Shown: positions 1 through 10,839 of the stretch, in pieces
Layout of the letters: each line of letters starts with the position of its first letter
How positions within the stretch are numbered: the stretch's first letter is position 1
Origin: Salticus scenicus
Lineage: Eukaryota > Arthropoda > Arachnida > Araneae > Salticidae
Assembly: GCA_963930645.1 (NCBI GenBank)
Contig: OZ005649.1
Span: 381,939,887-382,003,886, forward strand
Direction: 5' to 3'
DNA length: 64,000 nt
Notes under the pieces: model-generated
Databases searched by the model: none
The model's input: the letters and a program-made list of their open reading frames with translations, nothing else
Told to the model about the DNA's origin: nothing
Program-made: the position numbers and the translations under genes

Positions 1-267
1 CATAAATTAACAACATAATCGGAAAAAATTTATGACTATACATTAAGAAGTATAATAAAAAAAGAACAAATGCTGGATCTAATAACAATTTCATTACAAC
101 AGTGGGATTTAGCTACCATAATCGTTGAAAGATATTTTTACTTTGAAAAGTGAGAAAGGATTTATTAATTTTTAAACTTTTAACAAAATTTGCCAAAATT
201 TAAATATCGTTAAACTCTTTGCGGGCCGCACAAAACCACACGAAGGGCCGCGGGTTGGCCACCCCTG
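1..267 (-). mobile_element. hAT-like element, terminal fragment running off the window
   Basis: Read on the minus strand, the sequence begins at 267 with CAGGGGTGGCCAACCCGCGG, followed by GGCCC and GCGGGCCGC blocks and then AT-rich sequence. A CAGGG start with this GGCC-rich tail is typical of arthropod hAT termini. Only one end is inside the window, so neither the other inverted repeat nor the 8-bp target duplication can be checked. No transposase reading frame is visible here. It could instead be an unrelated GC-rich repeat end. Confidence 0.42.
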
Positions 268-295
268 ATACAACAGATACACTGAAGGACTGAAA

Positions 296-362
296 GAACT
301 TACAGTAGAAAGTTATTTAAATGTAATTTATATAATTATCTCTCCTAAAACGTAATGCAGTG

Positions 363-399
<37 letters not shown>

Positions 400-1270
400 G
401 GGGGGCGGGGGGGGGGATTAATGTACATAGATCAGTTGTACAGGATCTATTAATGCCATTTTAAATAGAAATCATACCATTACTTGAACATACAGTGAAC
501 TGGAATAACATATATAATTTTTTTTAAAACTCTGAAAATATTTACGGACGCTGGGGCGGGCAGATGGACAGACAGTAGATATACACGTACAGCTCGACAG
601 ACAGATACACAAATTGAAATCTTATTCATACTCAAAATTTGTTAGAAAGTATTAAAAACACTTAATGTAAACGAAAATGTAATTCTAGCAAATTTCCAAT
701 AATAACCCTTAATGTAACGGAATATTTTTGTGAGGCCCTGTAAATCGAATGCTAATCATATTATATTCAATAGATAGCATTTTGTAGTGCGTATGAATAC
801 CCTATTTCAATTTCATTAAGATTTGAGCAAAGGAAAGTTATTAACATTTGGTTTGTAGAAATACCTTTCATAGAACGCAATGCTTTGGAATACTTTCGGG
901 TGTCTCTGGTGTCCCAGTCGTGGTATTTACTCCGTTTTACACAGAAAACATATGATAATGAACTTGAATAAAATATTTCAATTTTATTAAGATTTCTGTA
1001 AAGTAAAAGTATAAAAATATGGTTTATAAAAATACCTGTCATAGAAAACATTGCTTTGGAATATTTTCTGGGATCCCTGTATACTAACCGGTTGATGTAT
1101 TCACTCTATTGTCTATAGAGAACATCTTATAGTGAACTTGAATAATATATATCCGTTTTAAGAAATTCCATGAATATTTACGGGAGTTAGAGCGTGCACA
1201 GACAGACAGACGGACAGACAGAGAGACAGACCGAAGTCATTAACTCTTTTCAACCTTGTTGGAAAGTGTT
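296..1270 (+). repeat. Array-type repeat with GACA microsatellites and 3' hairpin (array 1)
   Basis: This stretch is collinear with the larger array at 50635-52678. Shared landmarks are the CAGTAGAAAG start near 304, CCTAAAACGTAATGCAGTGG near 345, GACA-rich blocks at about 555-605 and 1195-1230, and a module containing AATGCTTTGGAA that recurs at 879 and 1050, 171 bp apart. It ends in a hairpin (1242-1270) whose arms read about AACTCTTTTCAAC and GTTGGAAAGTGTT. The order of tandem modules, GACA microsatellite and terminal hairpin is that of the hairpin-ended superfamily described in the findings. The short ORF on the minus strand inside it is not a gene. Confidence 0.7.
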
Positions 1271-2994
1271 AAGAAGTCGATTTATGATTGTTTACTAATT
1301 TTAATCACAATATATCTATGTGGATTTACGATAATTACAGTATTTTAGGATTACAGTAATTTATTTATGATTTAGAGATTTACGATCACAGTATTTTATT
1401 TCTACGTAGCATTTTATATGTTATTTTTTCTTAAGACACTATGATGCGGAATCAGATTTAAAAAAAATAAAAAATAAAGTAAAATAAAAATAAATTTCCA
1501 TTTTTATATATTATTTTTCGATTTCGTTGAAGAATATTTAATATAATTAACGGTTAAGATTCGTGTACTCGGTAAAAGCTGTGGGTTTTGATAAATTCTA
1601 TTTGTCAAAACACACTACCTATGTGCACGAAGTTCTTTGTTTTTAGACTACGTAATATTCGTGGTTTTGGTCTTACAATGTCTTCTCAAATGCTTGAGAG
1701 TTTCTTAAAATGTTTCTCGTACTTCCAACCAACCAATTAGAAATGAAATGAATGGCAGAAAAGCATGATATATTTGGTTTTAGAAGGATACTAATGTACG
1801 CTGGTAATTTGCTGTTATGGTTCTGTTATAGGGGTTTACTATCGCCATTATAGAGACACATTCTGAATGCTTGGCATTAAAATGTCGTTCCAACAGAATC
1901 CGGAATCTTGATGTTTCAGGATATGAGATACTTTAGTTGTTTATTTATTTATTTATTTTTTCTTTAGAGGAATATCTGGCACTGTTGGCAAAGTTTAATG
2001 ACAGTTTGTAATAATTATTATACAGATACCATATGTAGTAAATATAGGAAGACTTGAGTATAAATTACTGTAGGCTGTACTCCTTAAAATAAGAAAGTAT
2101 CAAGGAGAAATAAATTAAGATGAAATGAAATTGTGTGAATTAGCAAAAGTATTCATCGTAAAAATATTATAGAGAAAAAAAAGTGCTCTTCAAGTTTAAG
2201 AAAAGCTATCATTCCGATTTTAATTAAGAATATTCTTAGATAAAATTGTTTTCTAGATTTAGAAAATATTGATATTCAAATATACATTTTTTAGTTCCCT
2301 TACAAAATGGAAAATTCTGAAAAAAAAATATCGTCAAGATTTTAAATAACCTTGTGTGACACTGACGCTACTTTCTCTTAACATAAGGAAAATTATTCCA
2401 GTTTAAGGTATAAGATAAGGAGTATCGTATGTGAACATTTCGAAAATATTTAAAACAAATGTTAAAAACAGTTTAAAAACAGTTTTAATTCGAATACTTT
2501 ACTGCGTGAGGGGGAATGTCGCCATTTTCAATATTAATAATATTGTTTTCCTGATTCACAATATCTGATTCGTACAATATTTGATTAAAAAAAAAAAATA
2601 AATAAATAAATAAATTTTCTATATTTAAGAATAATTTTATTTTCAAAATTTAAGGCTTTAGATACATTAGGAATAAATATTTTTGAATCAACGTATTCAT
2701 GAAAACTATACTAGCTAATTTAAACCTTTCGTTTTTAATCTGCGCAGTCTCATAAGAATGTAAAACATTGCTTAAATATGCTGTCTAGATTTGAAATTTA
2801 AACCATTTATAAAATATTCGTGCTCTAGATGGTGGAATAGTAAGAATAATACAATGTATTCGACATAAATCTTGACCTTGGACTTCACCTTAGACATGTT
2901 TAAAAGTTAAAATTTCGATATATTATTTTATATAATAGAAATTTAAAGTTTCATTTTCAAAAATTACACAATTAAAAATTTATATGATCTCAAT

Positions 2995-3034
<40 letters not shown>

Positions 3035-3206
3035 GAATGTATGTGCACCATATGCTAATAAGATTATATGCAAAATTGCAGCACTGTATCACGAAGAGTC
3101 CTAAAAATACAACGCGACAGAAAAAAAAAAAAAAAAAAAAAAATCTGAAGTGATTCCACTCGACTTTCCGAACATTGAGTAATTACCAGTTTTGTAGATA
3201 AAGTAA
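1271..3206. other. AT-rich spacer, no gene seen
   Basis: No ORF, inverted repeat or transposon signature stands out here. The stretch holds A-runs of about 30 bases near 2998-3029 and 3120-3143 and short TTTA and AAAT microsatellites near 1945 and 2590-2615. Confidence 0.6.
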
Positions 3207-3294
3207 ACTAGTATGTTGTGGCCACCACAATACTTTCTTCTATATTTTCCTATACATATTCAATCAGTAACAATATTAAAAAAAAAAAAAAAAA

Positions 3295-3325
<31 letters not shown>

Positions 3326-3940
3326 GTTAAAAGTAAAAAAAATCGATAACTTTGTTTTAAATTATCACAGATTTATGGTTCAACCATTCGTTTTAAAGGT
3401 ATTGACGAGATCTTTCGAATGATACCCATCTTCAAAATTTAACCCCCCCCCGGGGGGTACTTCCCCCCCAGGGGGGGAACCGATGCCCCCCCCATGCACA
3501 ATTTTTTTTCCTAGTTAACTACTACTATCATCAATAATTCAAATTAATTTTACAATCACAAGTTTAAAATAACTCTCATTATGCCCATTTATACGGAATT
3601 TTGTCCTATGCTGCCATGTTAAAAATTTGCATAAAATGCGATTACAGCGCCACCTGTTGAGCTATTGATCCCCAAATCTAATGGGCACCAGTTCATGTCA
3701 GGGTGCAACTAAATACCAAGTTTGGTTAAATTTCATTCATATGTTCGTGAGATACAGCGTCCACAAAAAAATGATACAGACACACAGACAGACAGACAGA
3801 CAGACACACAGACAGACATTTTCTAAAAACTATCAATTCGTGTTCAGGACATCCCAAAACGTGTAGATCCGTCAAAAAACGGAGGTCGAAAATTTTCGCG
3901 AATCCAATACTTTCTCTATATTACATATAGAAGAAAGTAA
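3207..3940 (+). mobile_element. Hairpin-ended element, family 1 copy A
   Basis: It begins ACTAGTATGTTGTGGCCACC and is followed by ACTTTCTTCTATAT. It ends with a GACA microsatellite (3781-3818), a block containing AAAACGTGTAGATC, and a terminal hairpin TACTTTCTCTAT...ATAGAAGAAAGTAA. The 5' ACTTTCTTCTAT is the reverse complement of the 3' hairpin arm, so the element carries matched subterminal repeats. A close copy lies at 38218-39108 and a diverged one at 49033-50017; comparing the three fixes both ends. Internally there are long A then T runs and a C/G-rich palindromic block (about 3441-3492). No coding potential is seen. The structure suggests a non-autonomous Helentron relative, which is inference. 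Confidence 0.8.
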
Positions 3941-4750
3941 CAAAGATGAGTTGTTAAACAAACAAAAGAGAGAAAGCCATAATAGAGTGTTTGAGTATTT
4001 TTCTCCATATATTACACGATGTTTTATTTAACGCTACCCAACTTTGAGCCCATAGATCATAATGATAAAGAATTTTTCGTCCTGTCCCTGTAAAAAACCT
4101 GTAAATGCTAGATTCACCAAAATGCTTCCAGTTAGTGCAACAGTGATTTATAATATTCGTATAAATTTTCAGCTCAATTGAATAAGGCGTTTAGATGCTA
4201 TCGCACTTTTAAAAATTTGCTCCCATAGGACATAATGATAAAGAATTTTTCTTTGTGTCCCTGTAAAAAACTGTAAGTGCTAAATTCACCAAAATCTATA
4301 CAGTTCGTGCAACTGTGGCCTATAACATGTGTACAATTTTTTTGCCCAGATTAATAAAGCGTTTAGACGCTATCGAACGTTTAAAAAATTGACCCCATAG
4401 GCCATAATGATGAAGAATTTTTCCTGGTGTCCCTGTAAAAAAACTATAGGTGCTAGATTCACCAACATCAATAGGGTTCGTACTATGGTGACTTACAATA
4501 TACGTACCAACTTTCAGCTTATTCGAACAAACCGTTTAGGCGCTAGCGTGTTCACTCACAGACATACACACACACACATACATACACACATACGCACACA
4601 CACATACATACATCATCGTAAAAAAAAAAAAAAAAAAAAATGGAAACGGACTCAGGGGACCTCGAAACGTATAGAAACATCAAAATCTCAAATTCGGATT
4701 TTTGACGTGATTACAATACTTTCCTCACTATAATAGTGTTCGGAAAGTAA
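3941..4750 (+). mobile_element. Hairpin-ended element with three ~172-bp tandem units
   Basis: Units begin at the CCCATAG motifs at 4049, 4222 and 4394, so the period is 172-173 bp. Each unit carries CATAATGATRAAGAATTTTT, then GTCCCTGTAAAAAA, then GCTARATTCACCAA. They are followed by a CA/CATA microsatellite (4559-4613), an A-run, and a tail hairpin TACTTTCC..CACTAT/ATAGTG..GGAAAGTAA ending at 4750. The tail end and microsatellite position match family 1, although the body differs. The 5' boundary is not resolved; a second short ORF across the microsatellite is spurious. Confidence 0.7.
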
Positions 4751-5668
4751 AAAGTTGTCTTAAGCCACTTTCCATTGTCTTTACATAAGTTCTCCAAAGA
4801 AAACAAAAGCGCAGCAACAACTCACGCTTCAAGAGCAATGCATAAATTAATGAAAAATGATGTACAACAATGATGATGTAAATAAATAAACGGATTTACA
4901 TTTTTAATTTGCAACTAATCTTCCAATATCATTTTTAAACGTATCTGTAAAAATAAAATAAAAACTTTTCTATTATGGGACATTTAAATAATACATTACA
5001 TTTAGAAACAATTTAAAATAGACGGTTGGATATTCAACCAAATTTCCTCATCGCTGGAATATTTTATAATATAATATTCTATATTACGTTGATAGTTGTT
5101 GTATTTGAGTGAAAAGTTACGTTTTGCGAAATGTTTCTTTTATACTTAGGGGAAAATTCGGTTGAATTCCGAAACGATTATTTTAACTTGCTTTTAAATG
5201 TAGTGTATTATTTTACTATCTCATAATAACAATTTTTAATTTCATTTAGTAAATATTAATGGAATGATATGGTGTTGGTGTATATTAAATATCTACGAAT
5301 TTTTTTGTAATACAATACTGAAATTTTAATCACCTGAATATGAGACCAATTTTTTTTTCTCCACGTGTGTGGAGGGTGTATAAAAATTTAAATTTTGTAA
5401 TTCTTGAAATTAAATTTCCTGATATATTTTTACCGATTTAATAACATTCTTTATCTTTTTTTTTTTTTTTTTAATTCGTCTTTCTATAACATGAATGCTT
5501 ATGGAATTAAAAATATTCCTAGATGAATTTTCGAACATTTATGTAGAGGAAACAAAAATTAACGAGAAAAATAATTAATTGCTAGAATAAATTATTAAGT
5601 AAACGTAAATAGAATTATAAAGTAAAATCCTTAATAAACAAAAATGTTAAAAATAATGGGTAAGATGA
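4751..5668. other. AT-rich spacer, no feature seen
   Basis: Only short homopolymers (a T-run near 5457-5472) and AT-rich sequence are visible. Confidence 0.55.
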
Positions 5669-5995
5669 TTAATTATTGTGACCAGACAAACATGTATTAC
5701 TGCATACAAACGACTCCTCGGGGGCGCGATCGTTCCAGTTCACATTCACCGAATCAACAAATTTGAACCGCTTCAAAATTGCCATCGAATCTTGTTTGCG
5801 AATAAATAAAAGCAGCAGAGCATGGTTTGCAGATGGCATCCTAATCACACATCGAAAACACATCTCTCGAACGCAGAGGTTTAATATCACAAGTTTTATC
5901 TTCTCGACCATGAGTGTCGGATCAATATTTGTCTTCCCATCTGGCATCTCCACTTGAACAGCCTCCCAGTTTTCCCACCGGTTGATTTCCATCAA
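5669..5995 (-). CDS. Possible exon or gene fragment, 108-aa reading frame, unrecognised
   Basis: A minus-strand frame opens after a stop at about 6027 and has its first ATG at 5993-5995. It encodes 108 residues ending ...CLSGHNN. GC content is clearly above the surrounding AT-rich DNA, and the protein has a normal residue mix rather than the low-complexity look of chance frames here. Visible points are an acidic, tryptophan-containing N-terminus (INRWENWEAVQVEMPDGKT) and two cysteines about residues 46 and 49. I do not recognise the family. The GC-richer stretch runs on to about 6230 but in other frames. This could be a host exon, an old element, or chance; no splice sites were established. 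Confidence 0.25.
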   Translation of the reverse strand: MMEINRWENWEAVQVEMPDGKTNIDPTLMVEKIKLVILNLCVREMCFRCVIRMPSANHALLLLFIRKQDSMAILKRFKFVDSVNVNWNDRAPEESFVCSNTCLSGHNN

Positions 5996-6239
5996 GACAC
6001 CAATCTGCTGACTCAGCCGTCCCGGTTCTTTTCACGGACCGGGGGCCCTCGATGAAATGAGGCCCTGTCCACTCGGAAATAAGCGAAAGAGAGGTTCTCT
6101 CCACTACACTGGAGTGGTCCTCCGTGCCAAACACATCGAGTAGGAGGATGATTATCACGTTTCAGAGAAGGTGGTGGGGAGAGAGATTGTGGGAGATGTC
6201 CAGAAGGCATCTCAGTTTAAAAGAAAATCTTACGGTAAA

Positions 6240-8190
6240 GTGAGATAAACTCTTCAATACAACTGAGAAAGATAGCTGACGAACTATTAGGCAAAACATT
6301 CCACTTACTGATATTATACTTACTTCTAAATTAATGATTATTGGTAATGTGCTTCTTTTTAATGTATTGTTTAAATAGAAATTTTATAAAAATCGTAGAA
6401 AGGAAATAAAAATTTGTTTCCCCAAATAAATAAATTAATAAAAATAAAATAAAATTAATTAATAGTAATAATGGTACTAATATTAATAAATAATAAACAA
6501 TAGAGATGTAAAATGGTTTCACTTTTGATTAGATTTTAAACGTAATGCGAGAAATATTTTTTTATTAGTACTATATATTTTTCTAAAATAAACAGCATTA
6601 TATTTTTACGAAGAATATTTATGTATTACATAATAATTGGTGTTAATTAGAAAATCGCTTCAAAAATTTAAATGAGCAGTTAAAAATTATGTAGCGAAAA
6701 GAATTAAACCAAGAAGTTAACAAAGAAGTGACAATTAAACAAAGAAGTGAAGTGAAAAGCAATAAACTGTCACGATACAATGACTTAGGTTTAAACTTTG
6801 GAGTTTAAAGAATTACAGAATATGTGGAAATTGAAAGCTAAGTTAATAAAGTATGCTAACAGTTTTAGTATCAAACATATATTTCACAAATATTAATATG
6901 CTTTATAGAAGAAATCTATGTTAAATGCCTGTCTCTTTCTTTGTTTGATTCCATGGAGTTCCTCCGTCGACGCAAATAACTTTGGTTAAAGCAGAAGAAA
7001 AAAAAAAAAAGGAATACATTAAGCACATTATGAGATTTTAATAGATGACGTTGTCTTGAAAAATTAACATTTCATTTTATTAAAACTTGGGTGAAGCGTA
7101 CTCTGATATATCATTCGACAGAGGAGAAAACAAAAGTTTCTAAATTCAGTTACACATTATTATTAAAACAAGCCAAGAAAGCTTATCAGTTGTTTAAAAT
7201 ATATTGAAGTTACACAAGTAAACGCAATTCATCGAACCGAATGTATTCTCATGTAAATGATAGTAAAGTAAATTTAGAAATTTTCCATAAGAATTTTCTT
7301 TATCGTACAGTATTTATAGAAACTGAAAATATACAGAAATAATTAATAAAAAAAAAAAAAAAAAAAGAGGATAGGTAACTATTTGAATGTTTAATACCAG
7401 AAATTTTTTTAAAATCTTATATATTTAAGCCCTCATCCTTAACTAAGACAAATGAAAACAATATAGGAGTCAAAAATTCTATATATCCTTTGAGTAAAAT
7501 TCGCGCATTAAAATAAATATAGGCTTTTTTGAGCTGTTTATAAATGTTATACATCGTATAAAACTTTCTTTGATATTCATGATATAGTAATAGTTATAAG
7601 CAATTTGTTGCTAGAAACTTTCTTCGAGTGAATTTTATTTTTATGCTAAGAAATAAAGAGGAAGAGAAGACATTCAGAGATAAAGTGCATCTTGATTATA
7701 AAAAAAAAAAAAAAAAAAAAAACCCTTAAAAACAAAAATTCCATTAAAAAAATCACAATTAAAAAACTTTTGCACATTTTGTGTGTATGGAATTCTTGTC
7801 AAACATAATTAGCACATAGTTCCGAGAAAATTGAAAGAAAGTACATGTTATACTAGAAAAGAATTCTCTTTTCCCAATATTTTCTTTTGATAAACATTCA
7901 TAAACGAAGACGGGTACTCTTTTTCTAATACATCTTTCTTCAGTAGAATATTTCGTTTAGAGTATCGTAGCCAAATATCATTAAAAGTCAGAGAAATAAG
8001 ATAACGCAATCTTATATTATTCACATTAGTTCTTGTCAAAAAATAATCATCACCTGCTTCCTAGAAAATTAAAAGAAAATACATCTGTTATTCCAAAACA
8101 GTTCTATTTTCCAAACATTTTCATTTTTCCTGATAAATACTCATGACCGCAGGCAGGCACTCTTTTACTACTAAACCCTTTCTGAGTGGC
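6240..8190. other. AT-rich spacer, no gene seen
   Basis: Contains A-runs near 7350-7366 and 7700-7722 and no supported ORF. Two short stretches at about 7840-7930 and 8040-8170 look alike (AGAAAATTRAAAGAAARTACAT, then a gap, then RATAAAYAYTCATRA), suggesting an old ~235-bp direct duplication. Confidence 0.45.
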
Positions 8191-9640
8191 ACATGCACGG
8201 CAAGCAACAACTCACAAGAGTCCGAGCAACGATAATAGTCCTATCATCATTGACACCGCAGTTTTCTATGACATTTGCATACGAAACGACCCCCTTCACC
8301 GAGATGATTCGACCTCACTTTCTCTTTCTCCGTGATCCAGTCCTCTTATCATCCTATTGCTCCCCATCCTCTCTACTGGCCACTCCGCGTCTCCTCGATT
8401 CTTCCCTATATCAGCACTATTTATTCCCATTTGAGAGTGTCGCCACACTGCCAAAAGACACCCTCTCTCATCTCTCTCGGGTCCTTTCCACTTGTGACTC
8501 ATGGAGTAGAGTTGTCGGAGAACTGCTCTTACGGAAATTGCCGATTCCGCGGTATTCCATTCTTTGTGGATGCTGTAGAAGGAAACTTCAGGTTGTTTCT
8601 TTTGTTGGGGACGAAGTAGGGAGGGCGGAAAGGTTTATTTCTGGGTTTTACTAAGTGACAATGGAGATTTTTGTGTCATTATTTAGGAGAAAAGACACGG
8701 GGAAAAAAGAGATTTATAGGGGGGTTTATCGGCTGTTGGACGTAAAGAGAACGCTCCAGGGAGGAAAAATTGAGGCTAAAAATATGTGTCAGTAGCGATA
8801 GGAAAATATGAAGGATTTTTCCTTTTTTTATGGGAAGTCATGTACTTCTTTTGTATGTGTGCGTGTCTAACACACAAAGAGGGATTCTCGATTTCCCTTT
8901 CCCTATAGATCATGAACTGAATATTGGAATTAAAATAAAAAGATAAAAAAAGGGAGATAAAGAATAACGGAACTATCCTAGATACACCTAAATTAATGAA
9001 ATTCACAAAGAAATTATTATTGTTTTAAATGTAGTTAAAAAAAAAATTAAATGAATAATTTTAATGATGCTAGTTTAATTTGTAGATTAGATTTAAAAAT
9101 AAAACCATTTTAATTTCTCTAATTCGTGACGATTTACCATTAAAACGATCATGAAAAAATAGATTTATGTGTAGGAAATCGACGTACAGAAGAAACTAAG
9201 AATTTTAGGTTTTGAAAAGCAGCCATTTTAAACGTTGGTGTTGCTAAAAACTGTTCATGTTACACAATTGCATTTTGAGTCATATATGGATGCCATCTTC
9301 GCAACTGAAATTTAATTAATTGAAATACGGTTAGTACATTAAGGTTATAAAAAATATAGAATATAGAATTAACAATATTCTGTCTCGTATAAACATAGTT
9401 TGGAATTATTGCTGTTTTGTGAGAGTAAAAGAGTAAATAGTAATTCTTAAAATGCATTTCAACAACAACAACAAAAAAAAAAAAAAAAAAAAAAAAAAAG
9501 AGTTCTTTTGTTTTCGAACTGCGCCGTCAATATTTAAGTTATTAGAATAATAATGTTCACACTCTAATTAACGCTTACAGTACAGGTCGGCTCGTACCGC
9601 AATTTTGAGGCTCAGGCACAGCCAGACACGATTAAAAGAA
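8191..9640. other. GC-richer stretch then AT-rich spacer, nothing assigned
   Basis: From 8191 to about 8790 the base composition is less AT-rich than its surroundings and holds a 153-aa plus-strand frame (8193-8654) with overlapping frames in other phases. Its translation shows no domain, motif or signal I recognise, so it is not called a gene. The remainder to 9640 is AT-rich with an A-run at 9473-9499. Confidence 0.35.
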
Positions 9641-9651
9641 AAGGATATATA

Positions 9652-9679
9652 TACACCGTGACCAATAAGTTCTCATACA
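9652..9679 (+). repeat. TA target site plus left terminal inverted repeat of maT element
   Basis: TA at 9652-9653 followed by the 26-bp repeat, whose exact reverse complement ends at 10837. The match breaks down internally after 9679. Confidence 0.92.
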
Positions 9680-10837
9680 ACTTTTGAAGCACGTTAAAAA
9701 GTTGCACATATATGTTATTGTAGTCCCAATTATTTTGCAGGCAATTTAGTGTAAGATATAAAGCTGTTGCAAGTGTAAATGTTGCCCTGATTATAATTTT
9801 TCTAAGCTTAGGTAGAATGGGGCTGAAGAAAGACTTCATTTACAGAACTATCAGAAGGTATAATGAGACGCCCTCTGTCAATGACAAAAAAAGATTTGGC
9901 AGACCGAGGTCCGTCCGGACAAAAGAGGCTGTATAAAAGTTCAGGGAAATGATACGACGAAACGGACAAAGATCTGCTAGAAAACTGCACGAGAGCTCAA
10001 AATATCGAAGGGATCAATGCTAAACATCCTAAAAATAGGCCTTGGATGCAAGGCTTATAGAAAACGTAAAATTCAAGGAGTTTCGGAGTCTGCTAAGATG
10101 AAAAGGAAGCAATTCTTGCTTGGCACGCTGGGGATGAATTTGTCTTTTCAGACGAGAAACTATTCATTTTACGGCAAAGTCTCAACCCCCAAAATGACAG
10201 AGTATGGTCAGTTTCTATTGATAACATCCCAGAGAGCTAGAATTACGTTCCTCGTTATCAAAATGCTTCGTCTCTGACGGTTTGGGCCGCTATTTACAAA
10301 AGAGGAAAACTCCCGTTAGTCTTCATTGATATAGGAATAAAAATTAATTCCCAATATTATAAAACTGAGGTTTTGGAGAAAGTTTTACTCCCAAATGTCC
10401 AGAGAATGTATGGGACGGAATACCTTCTCATACCGCACGTGTGGTTCAGGAGTGGTGCAGTCAAAATTTAGCTGACTTTTTGCCAAAGAACGAATGGCCT
10501 TCGAGCTCCCCCAATCTGACGCCGCTTGATTATTTTATGTGGTCATATATGCTCTCTCAACTGAATGACTATAAAAACACCGATTTGAGCAAATTTAAAA
10601 ACGTAATTCAAAGATATGGCAGGAAATGTCAATGGAAGCCGTGCGTGCCACACGTGATGGATTTGAAAAGAGACTTAAGCTCGTTAAGAAACTAAAAGGA
10701 GAAATTATTCCAAAGTATTTATTGTAAAGATACTCAATGATTGCTACTTTAATTTGATGCAAAAAGTTTTTGTATGATTTATTTTGTGTTACTGTAATAA
10801 AAATTTGAAAGTGTATGAGAACTTATTGGTCACGGTG
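9654..10837 (+). mobile_element. maT-type (DD37D) Tc1/mariner element, complete but inactive
   Basis: The element is bounded by perfect 26-bp terminal inverted repeats at 9654-9679 and 10812-10837, starting CACCGTGACCAATAAGTTCT. TA lies immediately outside each end (9652-9653 and 10838-10839), as expected for the Tc1/mariner superfamily. Length is 1184 bp, within the usual range for the group. The internal transposase is broken by frameshifts and stops, but the inverted repeats are still identical, so the insertion is probably not very old or the ends are under a homogenising process. TA-rich flanks (ATATAT) lie on both sides. Confidence 0.93.
9817..10727 (+). pseudogene. Degenerate maT-family transposase (DD37D)
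   Basis: The protein would cut and paste the surrounding element by binding its inverted repeats in the nucleus. Recognisable pieces occur in order over several frames. A helix-turn-helix region lies at 9817-9930 (KKDFIYRTIRRYN, then KRFGRPRSVRTKE), with a stop soon after. A catalytic block reads FRREIIHF in one frame where family members have FSDEK. A VWAAIYKRGKLPLVFID block is followed by WDGIPSHTA (aspartate at 10414-10416) and SPNLTPLDYFMWS (aspartate at 10528-10530). There are exactly 37 residues between the last two aspartates, which places it in the DD37D/maT group. The C-terminal end at 10725-10727 is reached only after a further frame change. At least four frame changes or stops are present, so it cannot act. 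Confidence 0.88.
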
Positions 10838-10839
10838 TA
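10812..10839 (-). repeat. Right terminal inverted repeat of maT element plus TA
   Basis: Exact reverse complement of 9654-9679, followed by TA at 10838-10839. Confidence 0.92.

Noticed and set aside
8193..8654. 153-aa plus-strand ORF
   Set aside because: No recognisable domain, overlapping frames in other phases, serine/leucine-rich composition explained by CT-rich DNA; not supported as a gene.
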